Part shown: piece after piece, positions 24,028 to 35,100 of the stretch
Layout: every line of letters starts with the position of its first letter
Position numbering within the stretch: position 1 is the stretch's first letter
NCBI GenBank assembly: GCA_028571685.1
Contig: CM053146.1
Location: 24,711,431 to 24,775,430, forward strand
Reading direction: 5' to 3'
DNA from: Heterohyrax brucei
Lineage: Eukaryota; Chordata; Mammalia; Hyracoidea; Procaviidae
Length of the DNA: 64,000 bases
The notes under the pieces: generated by a model
The model's database searches: none
The model's input: the letters and a program-made list of their open reading frames with translations, nothing else
Told to the model about the DNA's origin: nothing
Position numbers and translations under genes: made by a program

Positions 24028-27000
24028 ACACATACCTATCAATAATTACATTGAATGTGAATGGACTGCATGCTCCAGTAAAGAGACACCGAGTGTCATC
24101 TTGGATCAAAAGACACGACCCATCCATATGTTGTCTACAAGAAACTCACTTGAGACCTAAAGACAGGAACAAACTGAAAATTAAAGGATTGAAGAATATA
24201 TATCAAGCTAGCAATGAACAAAGAAGAGCAGGGGTGGCAATTCTAATCTCAGACAAAATCAATTTTAATGTCAAATCCACCATCATGGACAAAGATGGAC
24301 ACTATTTATTGCTGAAAGGTTCAGTACACAAGCAAGACTTAACTATATTAAATATTTATGCACCTAATGTCAGAACACCTAAATATGTCAAAGAAACACT
24401 GACTACACTCAAAGAGAGTTAGATGACTCCACAGTAATAGTGGGAGATTTCAGCACTCCACTCTCATCACTAGACAGATCATCTAGAAAAAAGCTCAGTA
24501 AAGATACAGAAGACCTCATTGACACAATTAACCAACTAAACCTCATTGATATATACAGAACTTTCCACTCATCAGCAGACAACTACACCTTCTTCTCCAG
24601 TGCACATGGAACATTCTCCAGAATTGACCACTTGATAGGCCATAATGCAATGCTCAACAAAATCCATACCGTTGAATTACTGCAAAGCATCTTCTCAGAT
24701 CATAAAGCTATCCAAGTTGAAATCAATAGCAGAAGAAACATAGATAGAAAGTGGAACTCTTGGAAACTGAACAACATCTTGCTCAAAAAAACATGGGTTA
24801 TAGAGAAAATCAAGGATGAATTAAAGAAATTCATGGATTCCAATGAGAACGAAAACACTTCCTACCAGAACCTATTGGATACAGCCAAAGCAGTGCTCAG
24901 AGGTCTGTTTATCTCCATAAATGCACACATCTGGAAGGAAGAAAGAAACCAAATCAAGGAACTAACTCTACAGCTTGAACGAGTAGAAAGAGAACAACAG
25001 AGGAACCCCTCGGGCACTGGAAGAAATGAGATCATAAAGATTAGAGCAGAGCTAAATGAATTAGAGAATAGAAAAACAGTTGAAAAAATTGAAAAGACCA
25101 AAAGCTGTTTTTTTGAAAAGATCAACAAAATTGATAAACCACTGGCTAAACTTACTAAAGAAAAGCAGGAAAGGAAACAAGTAACCCAAATTAGAAATGA
25201 GAGGGGAGTTGTCACCACAGATGCAACAGAAATCAAAAATATCCTAACAGAATACTATGAAAGACTGTACTCTAGCAAATTTGAAAATTAGGGGAAATGG
25301 ACCAATTTCTTGACTCATACCACCTACCCAAATTATCACAAAGTGAAGCAGAACAACTTAATAAACCCATCACAAAGGAAGAGATTGAAAAGGTCATCAA
25401 AACACTGCCAACCAAAAAAAGTCCAGGCCCAGATGGCTTCACGGCAGAATTCTACCAAGCATTTAGAGAAGAGTTAGCCCCAATGCTATTGAGACTATTT
25501 CACAGTATAGAAACGGATGGAGTACTCCCAAACTCATTCTATGAAGCCAGCATAACCCTGATACCTAAGCCAGGGAAAGATCCAACAAAGACAGAGAACT
25601 ACAGACAGATATCACTCATGAACCTAGATGCAAAAATCTTCAACAAAATTCTTGCCAACAGAATACAACAACATATGAAGAAAATAATCCATCATGACCA
25701 AGTGGGATTCATACCAGGGATGCAAGGCTGGTTCAACATTAGGAAAACAATTAATGTGATTATCCACATAAATAACACAAAAGGCAAGGATCACCTGATT
25801 TTGTCCATTGATGCTGAAAAGGCATTTGATAAAGTCCAACACCCATTCATGCTAAAAACTCTTAGCAAAATGGTCATAGACGGCAAATTCCTCAACACAA
25901 TAAGGGCCATTTATACAAAGCCAATTGCCCACATCATCCTGAATGGAGAGAGACTGAAAGACTTTCCCCTGAGATCAGGAACTAGACAAGGATGCCCACT
26001 GTCACCTCTCCTGTTCAACATTGTGCTGGAAGTTTTAGCCAGAGCAATTCGACAAGACGAAGAAATAAAGGTCATCTGCATCGGCAAAGAGGAAGTTAAA
26101 ATCTCCCTGTTTGCAGATGATATGATTGCATATGCAGAGAACCCCAAGGAATCTATAAGTAAGCTACTCAAACTGATAGAAGAGTTCAGCAAAGTCGCAG
26201 GATACAAGATAAACGTAAGTAAATCAGTAGGTTTCCTTTATACCATCAACGAGACTGTTAAGGAGGAAATTATTAAAAATTATTAAATCAATAACATTTA
26301 CTATAGCCCCTAAGAAGATAAAGTACCTAGGAATTAATCTAACCAGAGAAACAACAGACCTTTACAAAGAGAACTACAAGCTCTTACTACAAGAAACTAA
26401 GAGACACTTAGATAAATGGAAAAACCTACCCTGCTCACGGATAGGAAGACTTAACATTGTGAAAATGTCTATTTTACCCAAAGCAATTTATTTATATAAT
26501 GCAATCCCAATACAAGTTACAGTATCATTTTTTAATGAGATGGAGAAACAAATCACCAATTTTCTTTGGAAAGGGAAGAAGCCCCAGATAAGTAAGGTAC
26601 TACTAAAGAAGAAGAACACACTGGGAGGCCTCTCATTACCCGACCTTAGAACATACTACACTGCCACAGTGGTCAAAACAGCCTGGTACTGGTACAAGAA
26701 CAGACAGACTGATCAATGGAACAGAATTGAGACGCCAGGGATGACACCATCTGCCTATGAACAGTTGATATTCGACAAAGCCCCTAAGACATTAAACTGG
26801 GGTAAAAGCAGTATCTTCAACAAATGGTGCTGGCAAAATTGGTTATCCATCTGCAAGAAACTGAATCAAGATCTGTATCTTACACCTTATACAAAAACCA
26901 ACTCCAACTGGATAAAAGACCTAAATATCAAACCTAAAATGATAAAGCTCATCCAAGAAAAGATAGGAACAACAATGGAAATTTTAATACACAATGAGGA

Positions 27001-27502
27001 CAGACTCCAAAATCTGTCATTAAAGAAATTCAAATCAAGACGACAATGAGATACCATCTCACCCCAACAAGTTTGGCCATGATCCAGAAAACACAAAACA
27101 ACAAATGCTGGAGAGGCTGTGGAGAAAGTCGAACCCTCCTACACTGTTGGTGTGGTTGCAAAATGGTCCACCCTCTTTGGAAGGCAATCTGGCGCTTCCT
27201 TAAAAAAATGGATATTGATATACCATTTGACACAGTAATTCCACTACTTGGAATATATCCTACAGATTCAAGGCCTTTCACACCAACAGACACATGCACC
27301 AGAATGTTTATCGCAGCACAGTCCATGATAGCAAAACCATGGAATCAACCCAGATGCCCAACAATAGAAGAATGGATAGGTAAACTGTGGTACATATACT
27401 CAATGGAGCACTACACAATGATAAAGAATAACGATGATTCCAGGAAACATCTCCTAACCTGGTTTCAACTGGAAGACTATGTTGAGTGAAAGTAGTCAGT
27501 GA
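24015..27502 (+). pseudogene. L1 ORF2 (endonuclease / reverse transcriptase), copy A, broken
   Basis: ORF2p nicks DNA and reverse transcribes L1 RNA. The endonuclease is at 24015-24720 (LNVNGL, LQETHL, NIYAPN, SDHKAI), but the usual GDFN reads GDFS, changing a conserved asparagine (24452-24454). Reverse transcriptase is at 25300-26290, with RQGCPLSP at 25984 and FADD at 26110-26121. The Cys-rich C-terminus is near 27100-27165. Breaks: one-base losses near 24412 and 25285; a 10-base tandem duplication at 26268-26287; about 0.3 kb deleted at 27017-27020; and a two-base loss near 27478. Confidence 0.92.
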
Positions 27503-28542
27503 CAAAAGGACAAATATTGTATGAGACCTCTACGATAAGATCTCAAAAACAGACTTGTGTATAGAAGAAAAGACTCTTTGACAGCTGCAAGGGAGGGGAG
27601 AGAGGGAGCGTGACGGGGGGAGGGTTTAGTTTAGATAGTTACTAGAAATCTAGATGGGAGAAAGCGGTAATAGCACACATTAGGAATAAGAACAACATTA
27701 AGTGGACTTCAGCATAACTTGAGTACTCCTTCCATCTTAACTCAATACTGCAAGGATAGAGTAGCTGGGGCGGGGGGTGGGGGACCATGCTCTTAGGCGA
27801 ATTCCAGGCCAATTGGCACAACTAGGGTTTTGCTAAGAGAGCTCTCTGCACCTCACATTGGTGAGTGGCGTCTGGGGTCTTAAAAGCTGCCAAGCTGCCA
27901 TCCGAGGACACAGCAAATGGTCCCAACTCAACAGGAACGGATGCTCACCGAGGACCAAAATGACATGCGGTAAAGACAACCGAGAAGATGGAGAGACCCA
28001 CAAGAGTGGGTGCCTACATCGACTTCAGACCGGAAGAACCGGATGGTGCCCGGCCACCACTAGTGATAGCCACGATGGAGCTCACAGAGAGGAGTCTCAC
28101 TGGCAACACAAGAATAAAAAGAGGTGCATCATGAGATCTCCTCTAAAAGACCTCAATTGATGGTCAAGCGGTTTGGAGGTTCCTCTGAGAGCATGGCCCC
28201 CTGCCCTGATGCTGCCCTTTACCATAAGTTATAACAAAGGTCCACTCTTTGGACAGGAATGGATTGGACTTGGCAATGCAGAGTGACCATATATTGGAAG
28301 CACTTTATGGTTCTATACATCTATAGGATATCATCTTGCTGACCGCTGGCTGGAGGAAGGGGAGTGGACGGACAGGAGTGGAAAGGAGACTGTTGGGAGG
28401 ATGAGACATGTATGGAGCAGAGAGGAATAGTGTGCTGTCACCGGACAGGGAGCTCAGTGGAAGCTGCATATAGGGGGGCATGTAAATTTATATGTGAATG
28501 TACATTTTCACTCAGTTATGTTAAATAAATATTAAAAAAAAA
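27503..28542 (+). other. L1 copy A 3'UTR with poly(A) tail
   Basis: About 1 kb between the ancestral ORF2 stop and the A-run at 28534-28542, with AATAAA at 28524-28529. The same text, reversed, is at 31112-32130 (copy B), 37729-38780 (copy D) and 60185-61230 (copy E), which fixes their 3' ends. It includes the G-run cluster at 27591-27624. Confidence 0.85.
27591..27624 (+). other. G-quadruplex-like tract in L1 3'UTR
   Basis: Five runs of three or more G occur within 34 bases, satisfying the usual four-run quadruplex pattern. It lies about 90 bases after the ORF2 stop. Equivalent tracts occur in copy B (32001-32034) and copy D (38653-38687). G4-forming tracts in L1 3'UTRs are known in other mammals. 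Confidence 0.65.
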
Positions 28543-28690
28543 AGAAAACAAAAATTTTCACTGAACCAATAAGCAACATCATGATAAATGGAGAAAAGAA
28601 TGAAGTTGTCAAAGATTACATTTTATTCAGAACTGCAATCCACACCCATGGAAACAGCAGTCAAGAAATCAAATGACACATTGTACTGGA

Positions 28691-28864
28691 CTGATTTAGA
28701 GAGGCAATGAGTTTTGTTTTTGGCTTAATTTGTTTGGCTGGCTGAGGTATGGTAATATTCTAAATCTTCCAAGGGTTATTCGAATTAGGTTATTTTTTTT
28801 GAATAAGGATAGAGCTCTCAGATAGGCTTCCAGGTAACCAATTTGTAAGGTATTAAAACATCCC
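28691..28864. other. unassigned short spacer
   Basis: Contains a T8 run near 28792. The RTE ends before it and a SINE starts after it. Confidence 0.35.
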
Positions 28865-28865
28865 A

Positions 28866-29212
28866 AGGGGAGAAGGGTGATTCAGCGATAGAATTCTAGC
28901 CTTCTGTGCAGGAGACCTGGGTTTGATTCCTGACCGTTGCACACATGTGCAGCCACCGCCTGTCTTTCAGTGGAGACACATGTTGCTATGATGCTGAACA
29001 AGTTTTAGAAGAGCTTTCAGACTAACTTGGGTGAGGAAGATACGCCTGGTGATACACTTCTGAAGATCATCCTATGAAAATCCTATGGAGCATAATGTGC
29101 TGATTCAGAGCCTGCCATGGAGATGGTACAGGACTGGGACACATTTTGTGCTCTTGCGCATGGGATCACCCTGAGTCAGGGTCCAGCTTGACTGCAGCTA
29201 ACAATAACAGGT
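28866..29212 (+). mobile_element. long SINE: tRNA-Gly-like head plus RTE-derived body
   Basis: The head reads like tRNA-Gly: 'GGTGATTCAGCGATAGAATT' (A box) and 'TGGGTTTGATTCC' (B box), ending GTTGCA. The body then matches the RTE 5' region at 19185-19320 ('GTTGCTATGATGCTG', 'TTTCAGACTAACTTGG'). The last 90 bases match the RTE 3' end at 55275-55363 ('GTACAGGACTGGGACA', 'GCAGCTAACAATAAC'). A second full copy is at 48641-48962 (-). It would be transcribed by Pol III and mobilised by the RTE; the latter is inferred. Confidence 0.75.
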
Positions 29213-29584
29213 ATGAAACATCCCAAGATGAGATGAGGAAGGCTGTCTTTCCCAGAGATAGTGATTCATCCAGAACTGAACTGCTGGAGTTGGTAGAGAA
29301 ATGAATGAGTATCATCACCTCTGTCTTCTTTCTCTATGATTCTGGGTGTGATTCTCAGCTTCTTGACTACGTAAGCCTTTGGAAAAGACTTCAAAAGATA
29401 TAGTTTTGAAAGAAAACTGATTCATGTGCCCATCATATCTGTCCATATGTCTTGATCAAGGCCATTTTAGGAAAGGAAACATCATTTTTAGGAAAGAAAA
29501 CAAGGCTCAGGAAGAGTAACGTTCACCACACATTAGTGTTCAGGTGGCATACCCCTGCCAGACATTCAACCCTGTCCAAAAAAC
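29213..29584. other. unassigned sequence
   Basis: No repeat or gene recognised. The small plus frame at 29452-29691 runs into a SINE. Confidence 0.35.
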
Positions 29585-29942
29585 TAGTTGCTGTCCAGTC
29601 AGCTCTGAGTCATCGTGACTCCATGTGTGTCAGAGGGCAACTGTGCTACACAGATTTTTCAATGGCTAATTTTTCAGAAGTAGAGCAATAGAACTTTCTT
29701 TTGAGGCACCTGTAACCAACCAACAACCAACACGCTGCCATTGAGTCAATTGTGACTCATAGCAACCCTATAGGTCAGAGGAGAACTGCCCCATAGAGTT
29801 TTCAAGGACCATCTGGTGGATCTGAACTGCCAACCTTTGGATCAGTAGACACTTAATCGTTATGTCACCAGTGTGTGGATTTGAACTTCCAACCTTTTGG
29901 TCAGCAGTCAAGTGTGTTGACCATTTGCACCATTCTAGAACC
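29585..29942 (-). mobile_element. AfroSINE long variant split by another AfroSINE
   Basis: The tail and middle lie at 29585-29708 ('GTTGCTGTCCAGTCAGCTCT', 'TTTTCAATGGCTAATTTTTC', 'CTTTTGAGGCACCTGT'). The head resumes at 29871-29942 ('TGGATTTGAACTTCCAACCT', 'GACCATTTGCACCATTC'). The intervening 160 bases are a separate short AfroSINE. Confidence 0.7.
29711..29870 (-). mobile_element. AfroSINE, short form, inserted in another SINE
   Basis: Contains 'CTGCCATTGAGTCAATTGTG', 'ACTGCCCCATAGAGTTTTCA' and 'CTGGTGGATCTGAACTGCCA' and ends 'TCGTTATGTCACCAG'. It interrupts a long-variant SINE in the same orientation. Target duplication is too short to call. Confidence 0.75.
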
Positions 29943-31096
29943 TCCCAGTCCTCTCAGGCTCCATGTTTACTTTGTCATGCCTTCTGTCAGCATTTAAGTA
30001 CAGGAATACACAGTACAGGCCCCCCCCCCCAAAAAAAAGAAAGAAAGAAAAGAAAAGAAGCATAGAAGCATAGATAACAGTAGCAGAAGCTCTTAGAATG
30101 GATTTTATCTTTTTTCAGAACCACCTTTGTCGTGGTGATTTTGCTGTCACGGCTGCTCCAATCAGTGAGATGGATAGAAGGTCTCTGGGCTGCGGTTCTT
30201 TGTCTGATCATTTAACCTTTGGAAGCAGATTTTATTAAAGCCTTCCTGTTTCTGAAAATGAATTACCAAGCTTTCCCTTTTCCAGAGGAAATAAGAGAGC
30301 CCAGATGAGATTACATGGCTTCCTATGATATCTAAATAAGATTAGTTTGCTGAAGATCACATTAAAATCCCATTAAAAAGAGAGTTCCACTCCAGCCCCT
30401 CTTCTCCTCAGGCAAGTTCTGAGCGAGTTGATGAAAATTGCTCAGGGATGACACACAGGCTTTGAGCACCCTGTGGAGACACAGGGTGGGGAGGATGGGA
30501 GTGGAGATATCCTCCCAGCCCTGTTCATCACAGCCACAGAATCTGCGTACATAGCCCATTACTTACAGATGACACTTCCTGACTCTAAAGAGGGAAGATG
30601 TTAAGAAGAAAATGATAACAAGATGAAAGGATCAACAGACAGAGGCAAGGAGGTCATATCCAGAGAGGATCCGGGAAATCATTAATTCATTTTTTCTTTC
30701 TGTGACAGGGATGATAATATTGTTTAAGTATTTACAGCCTTCCTTCAAGCCTGCTTGTGAGGCAGAGGGGTTCTTTGCTCCCAGGTGGCTACCTAGCCTG
30801 GATTTTTGTTGTGCTGATTTAAGTAATTGCTGTAACTTTGTAACTGGAGCTGAGCACAGTAGAATTAATTTCCATTGAGAAGAAATGAGAGTGACTCTTA
30901 GAATGCCCAATCAGGGCCAGCAGGCTGTTTGGAGTTTTGAGACATCAAAGCAGAAGCTTGGACTGAGAAAAAGAAGGCAGACTGAGAGAGGTTGTTGTCA
31001 AAACTGGCCCTATGGGGAGTCTGGTGTATGCTGAGATCTGCAATGGGGTTACCCTATGCATTTCTTCAAGGGAGTCCTTTGAGGATCAAAAGTGCT
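29943..31096. other. unassigned sequence with a C11-A8 purine-rich tract
   Basis: No repeat family or gene recognised. At 30020-30060 eleven C are followed by eight A and a degenerate AAAG run. The frames at 30362-30559 and 30632-30910 (both minus) lack recognisable domains. Confidence 0.35.
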
Positions 31097-31111
31097 TTTG
31101 CACAATTTTTT

Positions 31112-32130
31112 TTTATTACGATTGAATGAAAATGTTCATTCCTGTACAAATTTGCATGCTCACCTATATGCAGCTCCCACTGCTCTCCATGCCCGGTGAC
31201 AGCACACTGTTCCTCTCTGCTCCATACATGTCCTATCCTCCCAACAGTCTCCTACGCCCTCCTCTCCACCTACTCCCCTTCCTCCAGTAAGAGGTCATTA
31301 GGATGATATCCTATAGATGCATTGCCATAAAGCACCCACAAGATATAGTCACTCTGTGTCTCCAAGACCAATCCATTGCTGTCTGAAGAGTGGACCTTTG
31401 TTGTGATTTATGGACAGGAGCAGCATCAGGGCCAGGGGCCATGCTCGAACCCCGAAGCCCCTGGACCGTCAATTATGGTCTTTTAGTGGAGATCTAAGGG
31501 TGCACGCTGATTTATTCTTGTGTTGCCAGTGAGACTCAACTTTGTGAGCTCTATCACAGCTATCACTGGTGGCGGCTGGGCACCATCCGGTTCTTCCAGT
31601 CACGAGTTGACGTAGGCATTCTCTTGCACGAGTCTCTCTGTTGTCTGGGTTCTCTTTCCCCCTTGTTGTTTATGGACCTTGGTGATCATCCACTCCTGCT
31701 GAGTTGGGACCATTTGCTGTGTCCTCAGATGGCAGCTTGGTAGCTTTTAAGACCCCAGACGCCACTCACCAATGTGGGGTGCAGAGAGCCCTCTTAGAAA
31801 AATGCTAGTTGTGCCAGTTGGCCTTGATTTCCCCTGAAAGTATGGTCCCTGGCCCCCTTTTCAGCTACTCTGTCCTTGAAATATTGGGTTAAAATGGAAG
31901 GAGTACTCGAGTTATGTTGAAGTCCACTTAATATTGTTGTTCTAATGTGTGCTGTCACTGATTTCACCCAACCAATTTCCTGTCAACTATCTAATCTGAG
32001 CCCACCCCTCCTTGCCCTCCAACCCTCCCCACCCTTGCAGCCATCAAAGAGTCTTTTCTTCTATGCATAAATCTGATTTTAAGTTCTTATCATAGGGATC
32101 TCATATAATACTTGTCCTTCTGTCGCCTGA
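31112..32130 (-). other. L1 copy B 3'UTR
   Basis: The reverse complement matches the copy A 3'UTR throughout (for example 'TGCCCGGTGACAGCACACTG' on the plus strand at 31192). It carries a C-rich strand tract at 32001-32034, which is a strong G4 pattern on the L1 sense strand. The ancestral ORF2 stop is lost here, so the last ORF2 frame runs on to 32079. Confidence 0.85.
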
Positions 32131-35100
32131 CTACTTTCACTCAACATAATGTCCTCCAGTTGAAACCGGGTCATGAGATGTTTCCTGAAATCTTTGTTCT
32201 TTATCATTGCATAGTGTTCCATTGAGTATATATACCATAGTTTACCTATCCATTCCTCTGCTGTTGGGCATCTGGAATGATTCCATCTTTTTGCTGTTGT
32301 GGACTGTGCTGCTGTAAACATTCATGTACATGTATCAGTTGGTGTGAATGGCCTTGATTGTATAGGATATATTCCAAGCAGTGGAATTACCGGATCAAAT
32401 GGTATATCTATATCCAACTTTTTAAGGAAGCACCAGATTGCTTTCCAAGGAGGTTGCTCCATTTTGCAATCCCACTGAGAGTGTAGGAGAGTTCCAATTT
32501 CGCAGCCTCTCCAGCATTTGTTGTTTTGTGTTTTTTGGGTCATGGCCAACCTTGTTGGGGTGAAATGGTATCTTATTGTCTTTTTGATTTGAATTTCTGT
32601 AATAGCTAATGATCGTGAGCATGTCCACATGTGTTTTTTTGGCTGTGTGGATCTCCTCTTTAGAGAAGTGTCTGTCTATCTCCTTTGCCCACCGCTTAAT
32701 TGAATGCTTTATTGTTTTCTGATTGATATTTTGTAGTACCTTATAGATTATGGAGATCAAGCATCGGTCTGATGTACAGTTGCCAAATATTTTTTCCCAT
32801 TCTGTAGGTGGCCTTTTAATTCTATTAATAAAGTCTTTGGATAAACAAAAGTGTTTGATTCTTAATAGTTCCCATTTATCTATTTTCTCTTCTGTTGATT
32901 GTGATTTGTTTGACAGATTTTGAATTCTGTCTATGTTGTGTATTGAAACTTCCATTGTTGTTCCTACTTTTTCCTGGATGAGCTTTATCATTCAGATTTG
33001 AGATTTAGGTCTTTTACACGATCTGACTCTACGGCACTTGACGTGGCATCCAGTTTGATTTGGCTTTTGTATAAGGTGTAAGATATGGTCGTTTCAATTT
33101 ATTGCAGATGGATATCCAATTTTGCCAGCACTATTTGTTGAAGAGATTGTTTTTACCCCAGTTTAATGTTTTAGGGCCTTTGTTGAATATCAGCTGTTCG
33201 TAGGAGGATGGTGTCGTCTCTGGGGTCTCAATTCTGTTCAGTAGATAGATCGGTTTGTTCTTGTACCAGTACCAGGCTGTCTTGACCACTGTGACAGTGT
33301 AATAGGTTCTGAAGTCGGGTACTGAGAGGCCTCCAGGTGTGTTCTTATTTTTTAGTAGTGTTTTACTTATCTGGGGCTTCTTCCCTTTCCAAACAAAGTT
33401 GGTAATTTGTTTCTCCATCTCCTTTAAAAATGTCACTAGAACTTGTATTGGGATCACATTATATAAGTAGATTGCTTTGGGTAAAATAGACATTTTCACA
33501 ATGTTAAGTCTTCCTATCCATGAGCAGGGTAGCTTTCTCTATTTATGTAGTCTGTCTTAGTTTCTTATAGCATGGGCTTGTAGTTCTCTTTGTAAAGGTC
33601 TGTTATTTCTCTGGTTAGATTTATTGTTAGGTACTTTATCTTCTTAGGGGCTATAGTAAAAGGTATTCACTTGGTGATTTCTTCCTTAATAATCTCGTTG
33701 TTGGTATAAAGAAATCCTACTGATTTACTTATGTTTATGTTGTATCCTGAGACTTTACTGAACTCTTCTATCAGTTTGAGTAGCTTTCTTGCAGATTCTT
33801 CAGGATTCTCTGTGTATACAATCATATCATCATTTTTACTTCTTTTTTGTTGATGCAGATGCCCTGTATTTCTTGGTCTTGTCTAATAGGTTTGGCTAGA
33901 ACTTCTAGTAAGATGTTGAATAGGAGAGGTGAGAATGGGCATCCTTGTCTATTTCCTGTTCTCAGGGGAAACTGTTTCAGTTTCTTTCCATTCAGGATGA
34001 TGTAGGCAGTTGGCTTTGTATAAATGCCCCTTATTGCACTGAGGAATTGGCCGTCTTTTCATATTCTGCTGAGGGTTTTTAGCACGAATGGGTGTTGTAC
34101 TTTATCAAATGCCTTGTCTCCATCAGTAGTCAAGATCTGGTGATTCTTGTCTTTCAGGTTACTTATATGGCTGATCACACTAATTGTTTTTCTGATGTTG
34201 AACCTGCCTTGGATCCCTGGTATGAATCTAACTTGATCATGATTGATCACTTTTTGATATGTTGTTGTATTCTACTGGCAAGAATTTTGTTGAAGATTTT
34301 TGCATCTAGGTTTATGAGTGATATTGGTCTGTATTTTTTTTTGTGGGATCTTTCCTTGGCTTTGGCATCAGTGTTATGCTGGCTTCATAGAATGAATTTG
34401 CAAGTATTCCATCCCTTTTTATGCTGTGAAATAGTTTCAGTAGTATTGGAGATAACTCTTCTCTAAAATCTTAGTAGAATTCTGCAGTGAAGCCATCTGG
34501 GCCCTAGGTTTTTTTGTTTGGCAGTTTTTTTATTTTTCATTTTTTTTTACTATGACTGAGTGAAAATATTCCCATATAAATTTACATGCCCACCTATATG
34601 CAGCTTATACTGCTCTCCCTGCCCGGTGACAGCACACTATTCCTCTGTGCTCCATACATGTCTCATCATCCCAACAGTCTCCTTTCCCCTCCTCTCCACC
34701 CACTCTGCTTCCTCCAGCCAGAGGTCAGCAGGAAGATATCCTATAGATACATAGAACCAGAAAGTGCATCCAATATATGGTCACTCTGTATTGCCAAGTC
34801 CAATCCATTGCTGTCCGAAGAGTGGACCTTTGTTATGATTTATGGGCATGGGCAGTCTCAGGGCCAGGGGCCATGTTCCCAGGGGAACTCTGAAACCACT
34901 GGACCATGAGTAATAGCCACGATGGAGCTCACTAAGTTGAGTCTCACTGGCAACACAAGAATAAAAAGGGGTGCACCCTGAGATCTCCACTAAAAGACCT
35001 CAATTGATAGGCAGTTTTTTGATGATTTTTTCAATCTCTTCCTTTGTGATGATTTATTAAGTTGTTCTGCTTCACCCTGTGATAATTTTGGTAGGTAATA

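Larger units (their letters stand above)
21625..28542 (+). mobile_element. full-length L1 LINE, copy A (broken)
   Basis: It has a 5'UTR (21625-22627), ORF1, an inter-ORF region, ORF2, a 3'UTR and a poly(A) tail with AATAAA just before. It is flanked by the 14-base direct repeat AGAAAACAAAAATT at 21611-21624 and 28543-28556, inside an RTE. At 6.9 kb it is full length apart from an internal deletion of about 0.3 kb at 27017-27020. It is certainly inactive: ORF1 has a frameshift and a stop, and ORF2 has several breaks. Confidence 0.95.
19150..28690 (+). mobile_element. RTE (BovB-like) LINE, interrupted by L1 copy A
   Basis: RTE sequence occupies 19150-21624 and resumes at 28557-28690. The 5' end matches the RTE at 7270 read in reverse. 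It keeps endonuclease-like text (19500-19950) and reverse transcriptase text, including an intact YADD at 21511-21522. The resumed part continues without loss ('TAAATGGAGAAAAG', compare 54756) and then breaks off at about 28690, so the true 3' end is deleted. Confidence 0.85.

Noticed and set aside
28870-28942. A tRNA-Gly gene
   Set aside because: A and B boxes are recognisable but the acceptor and anticodon stems are damaged and the sequence continues into an RTE-derived body, so it is a SINE head.
30020-30060. C11-A8-AAAG tract as a poly(A) tail of a processed pseudogene
   Set aside because: No gene-like sequence precedes it, and the C run is not expected for a tail.
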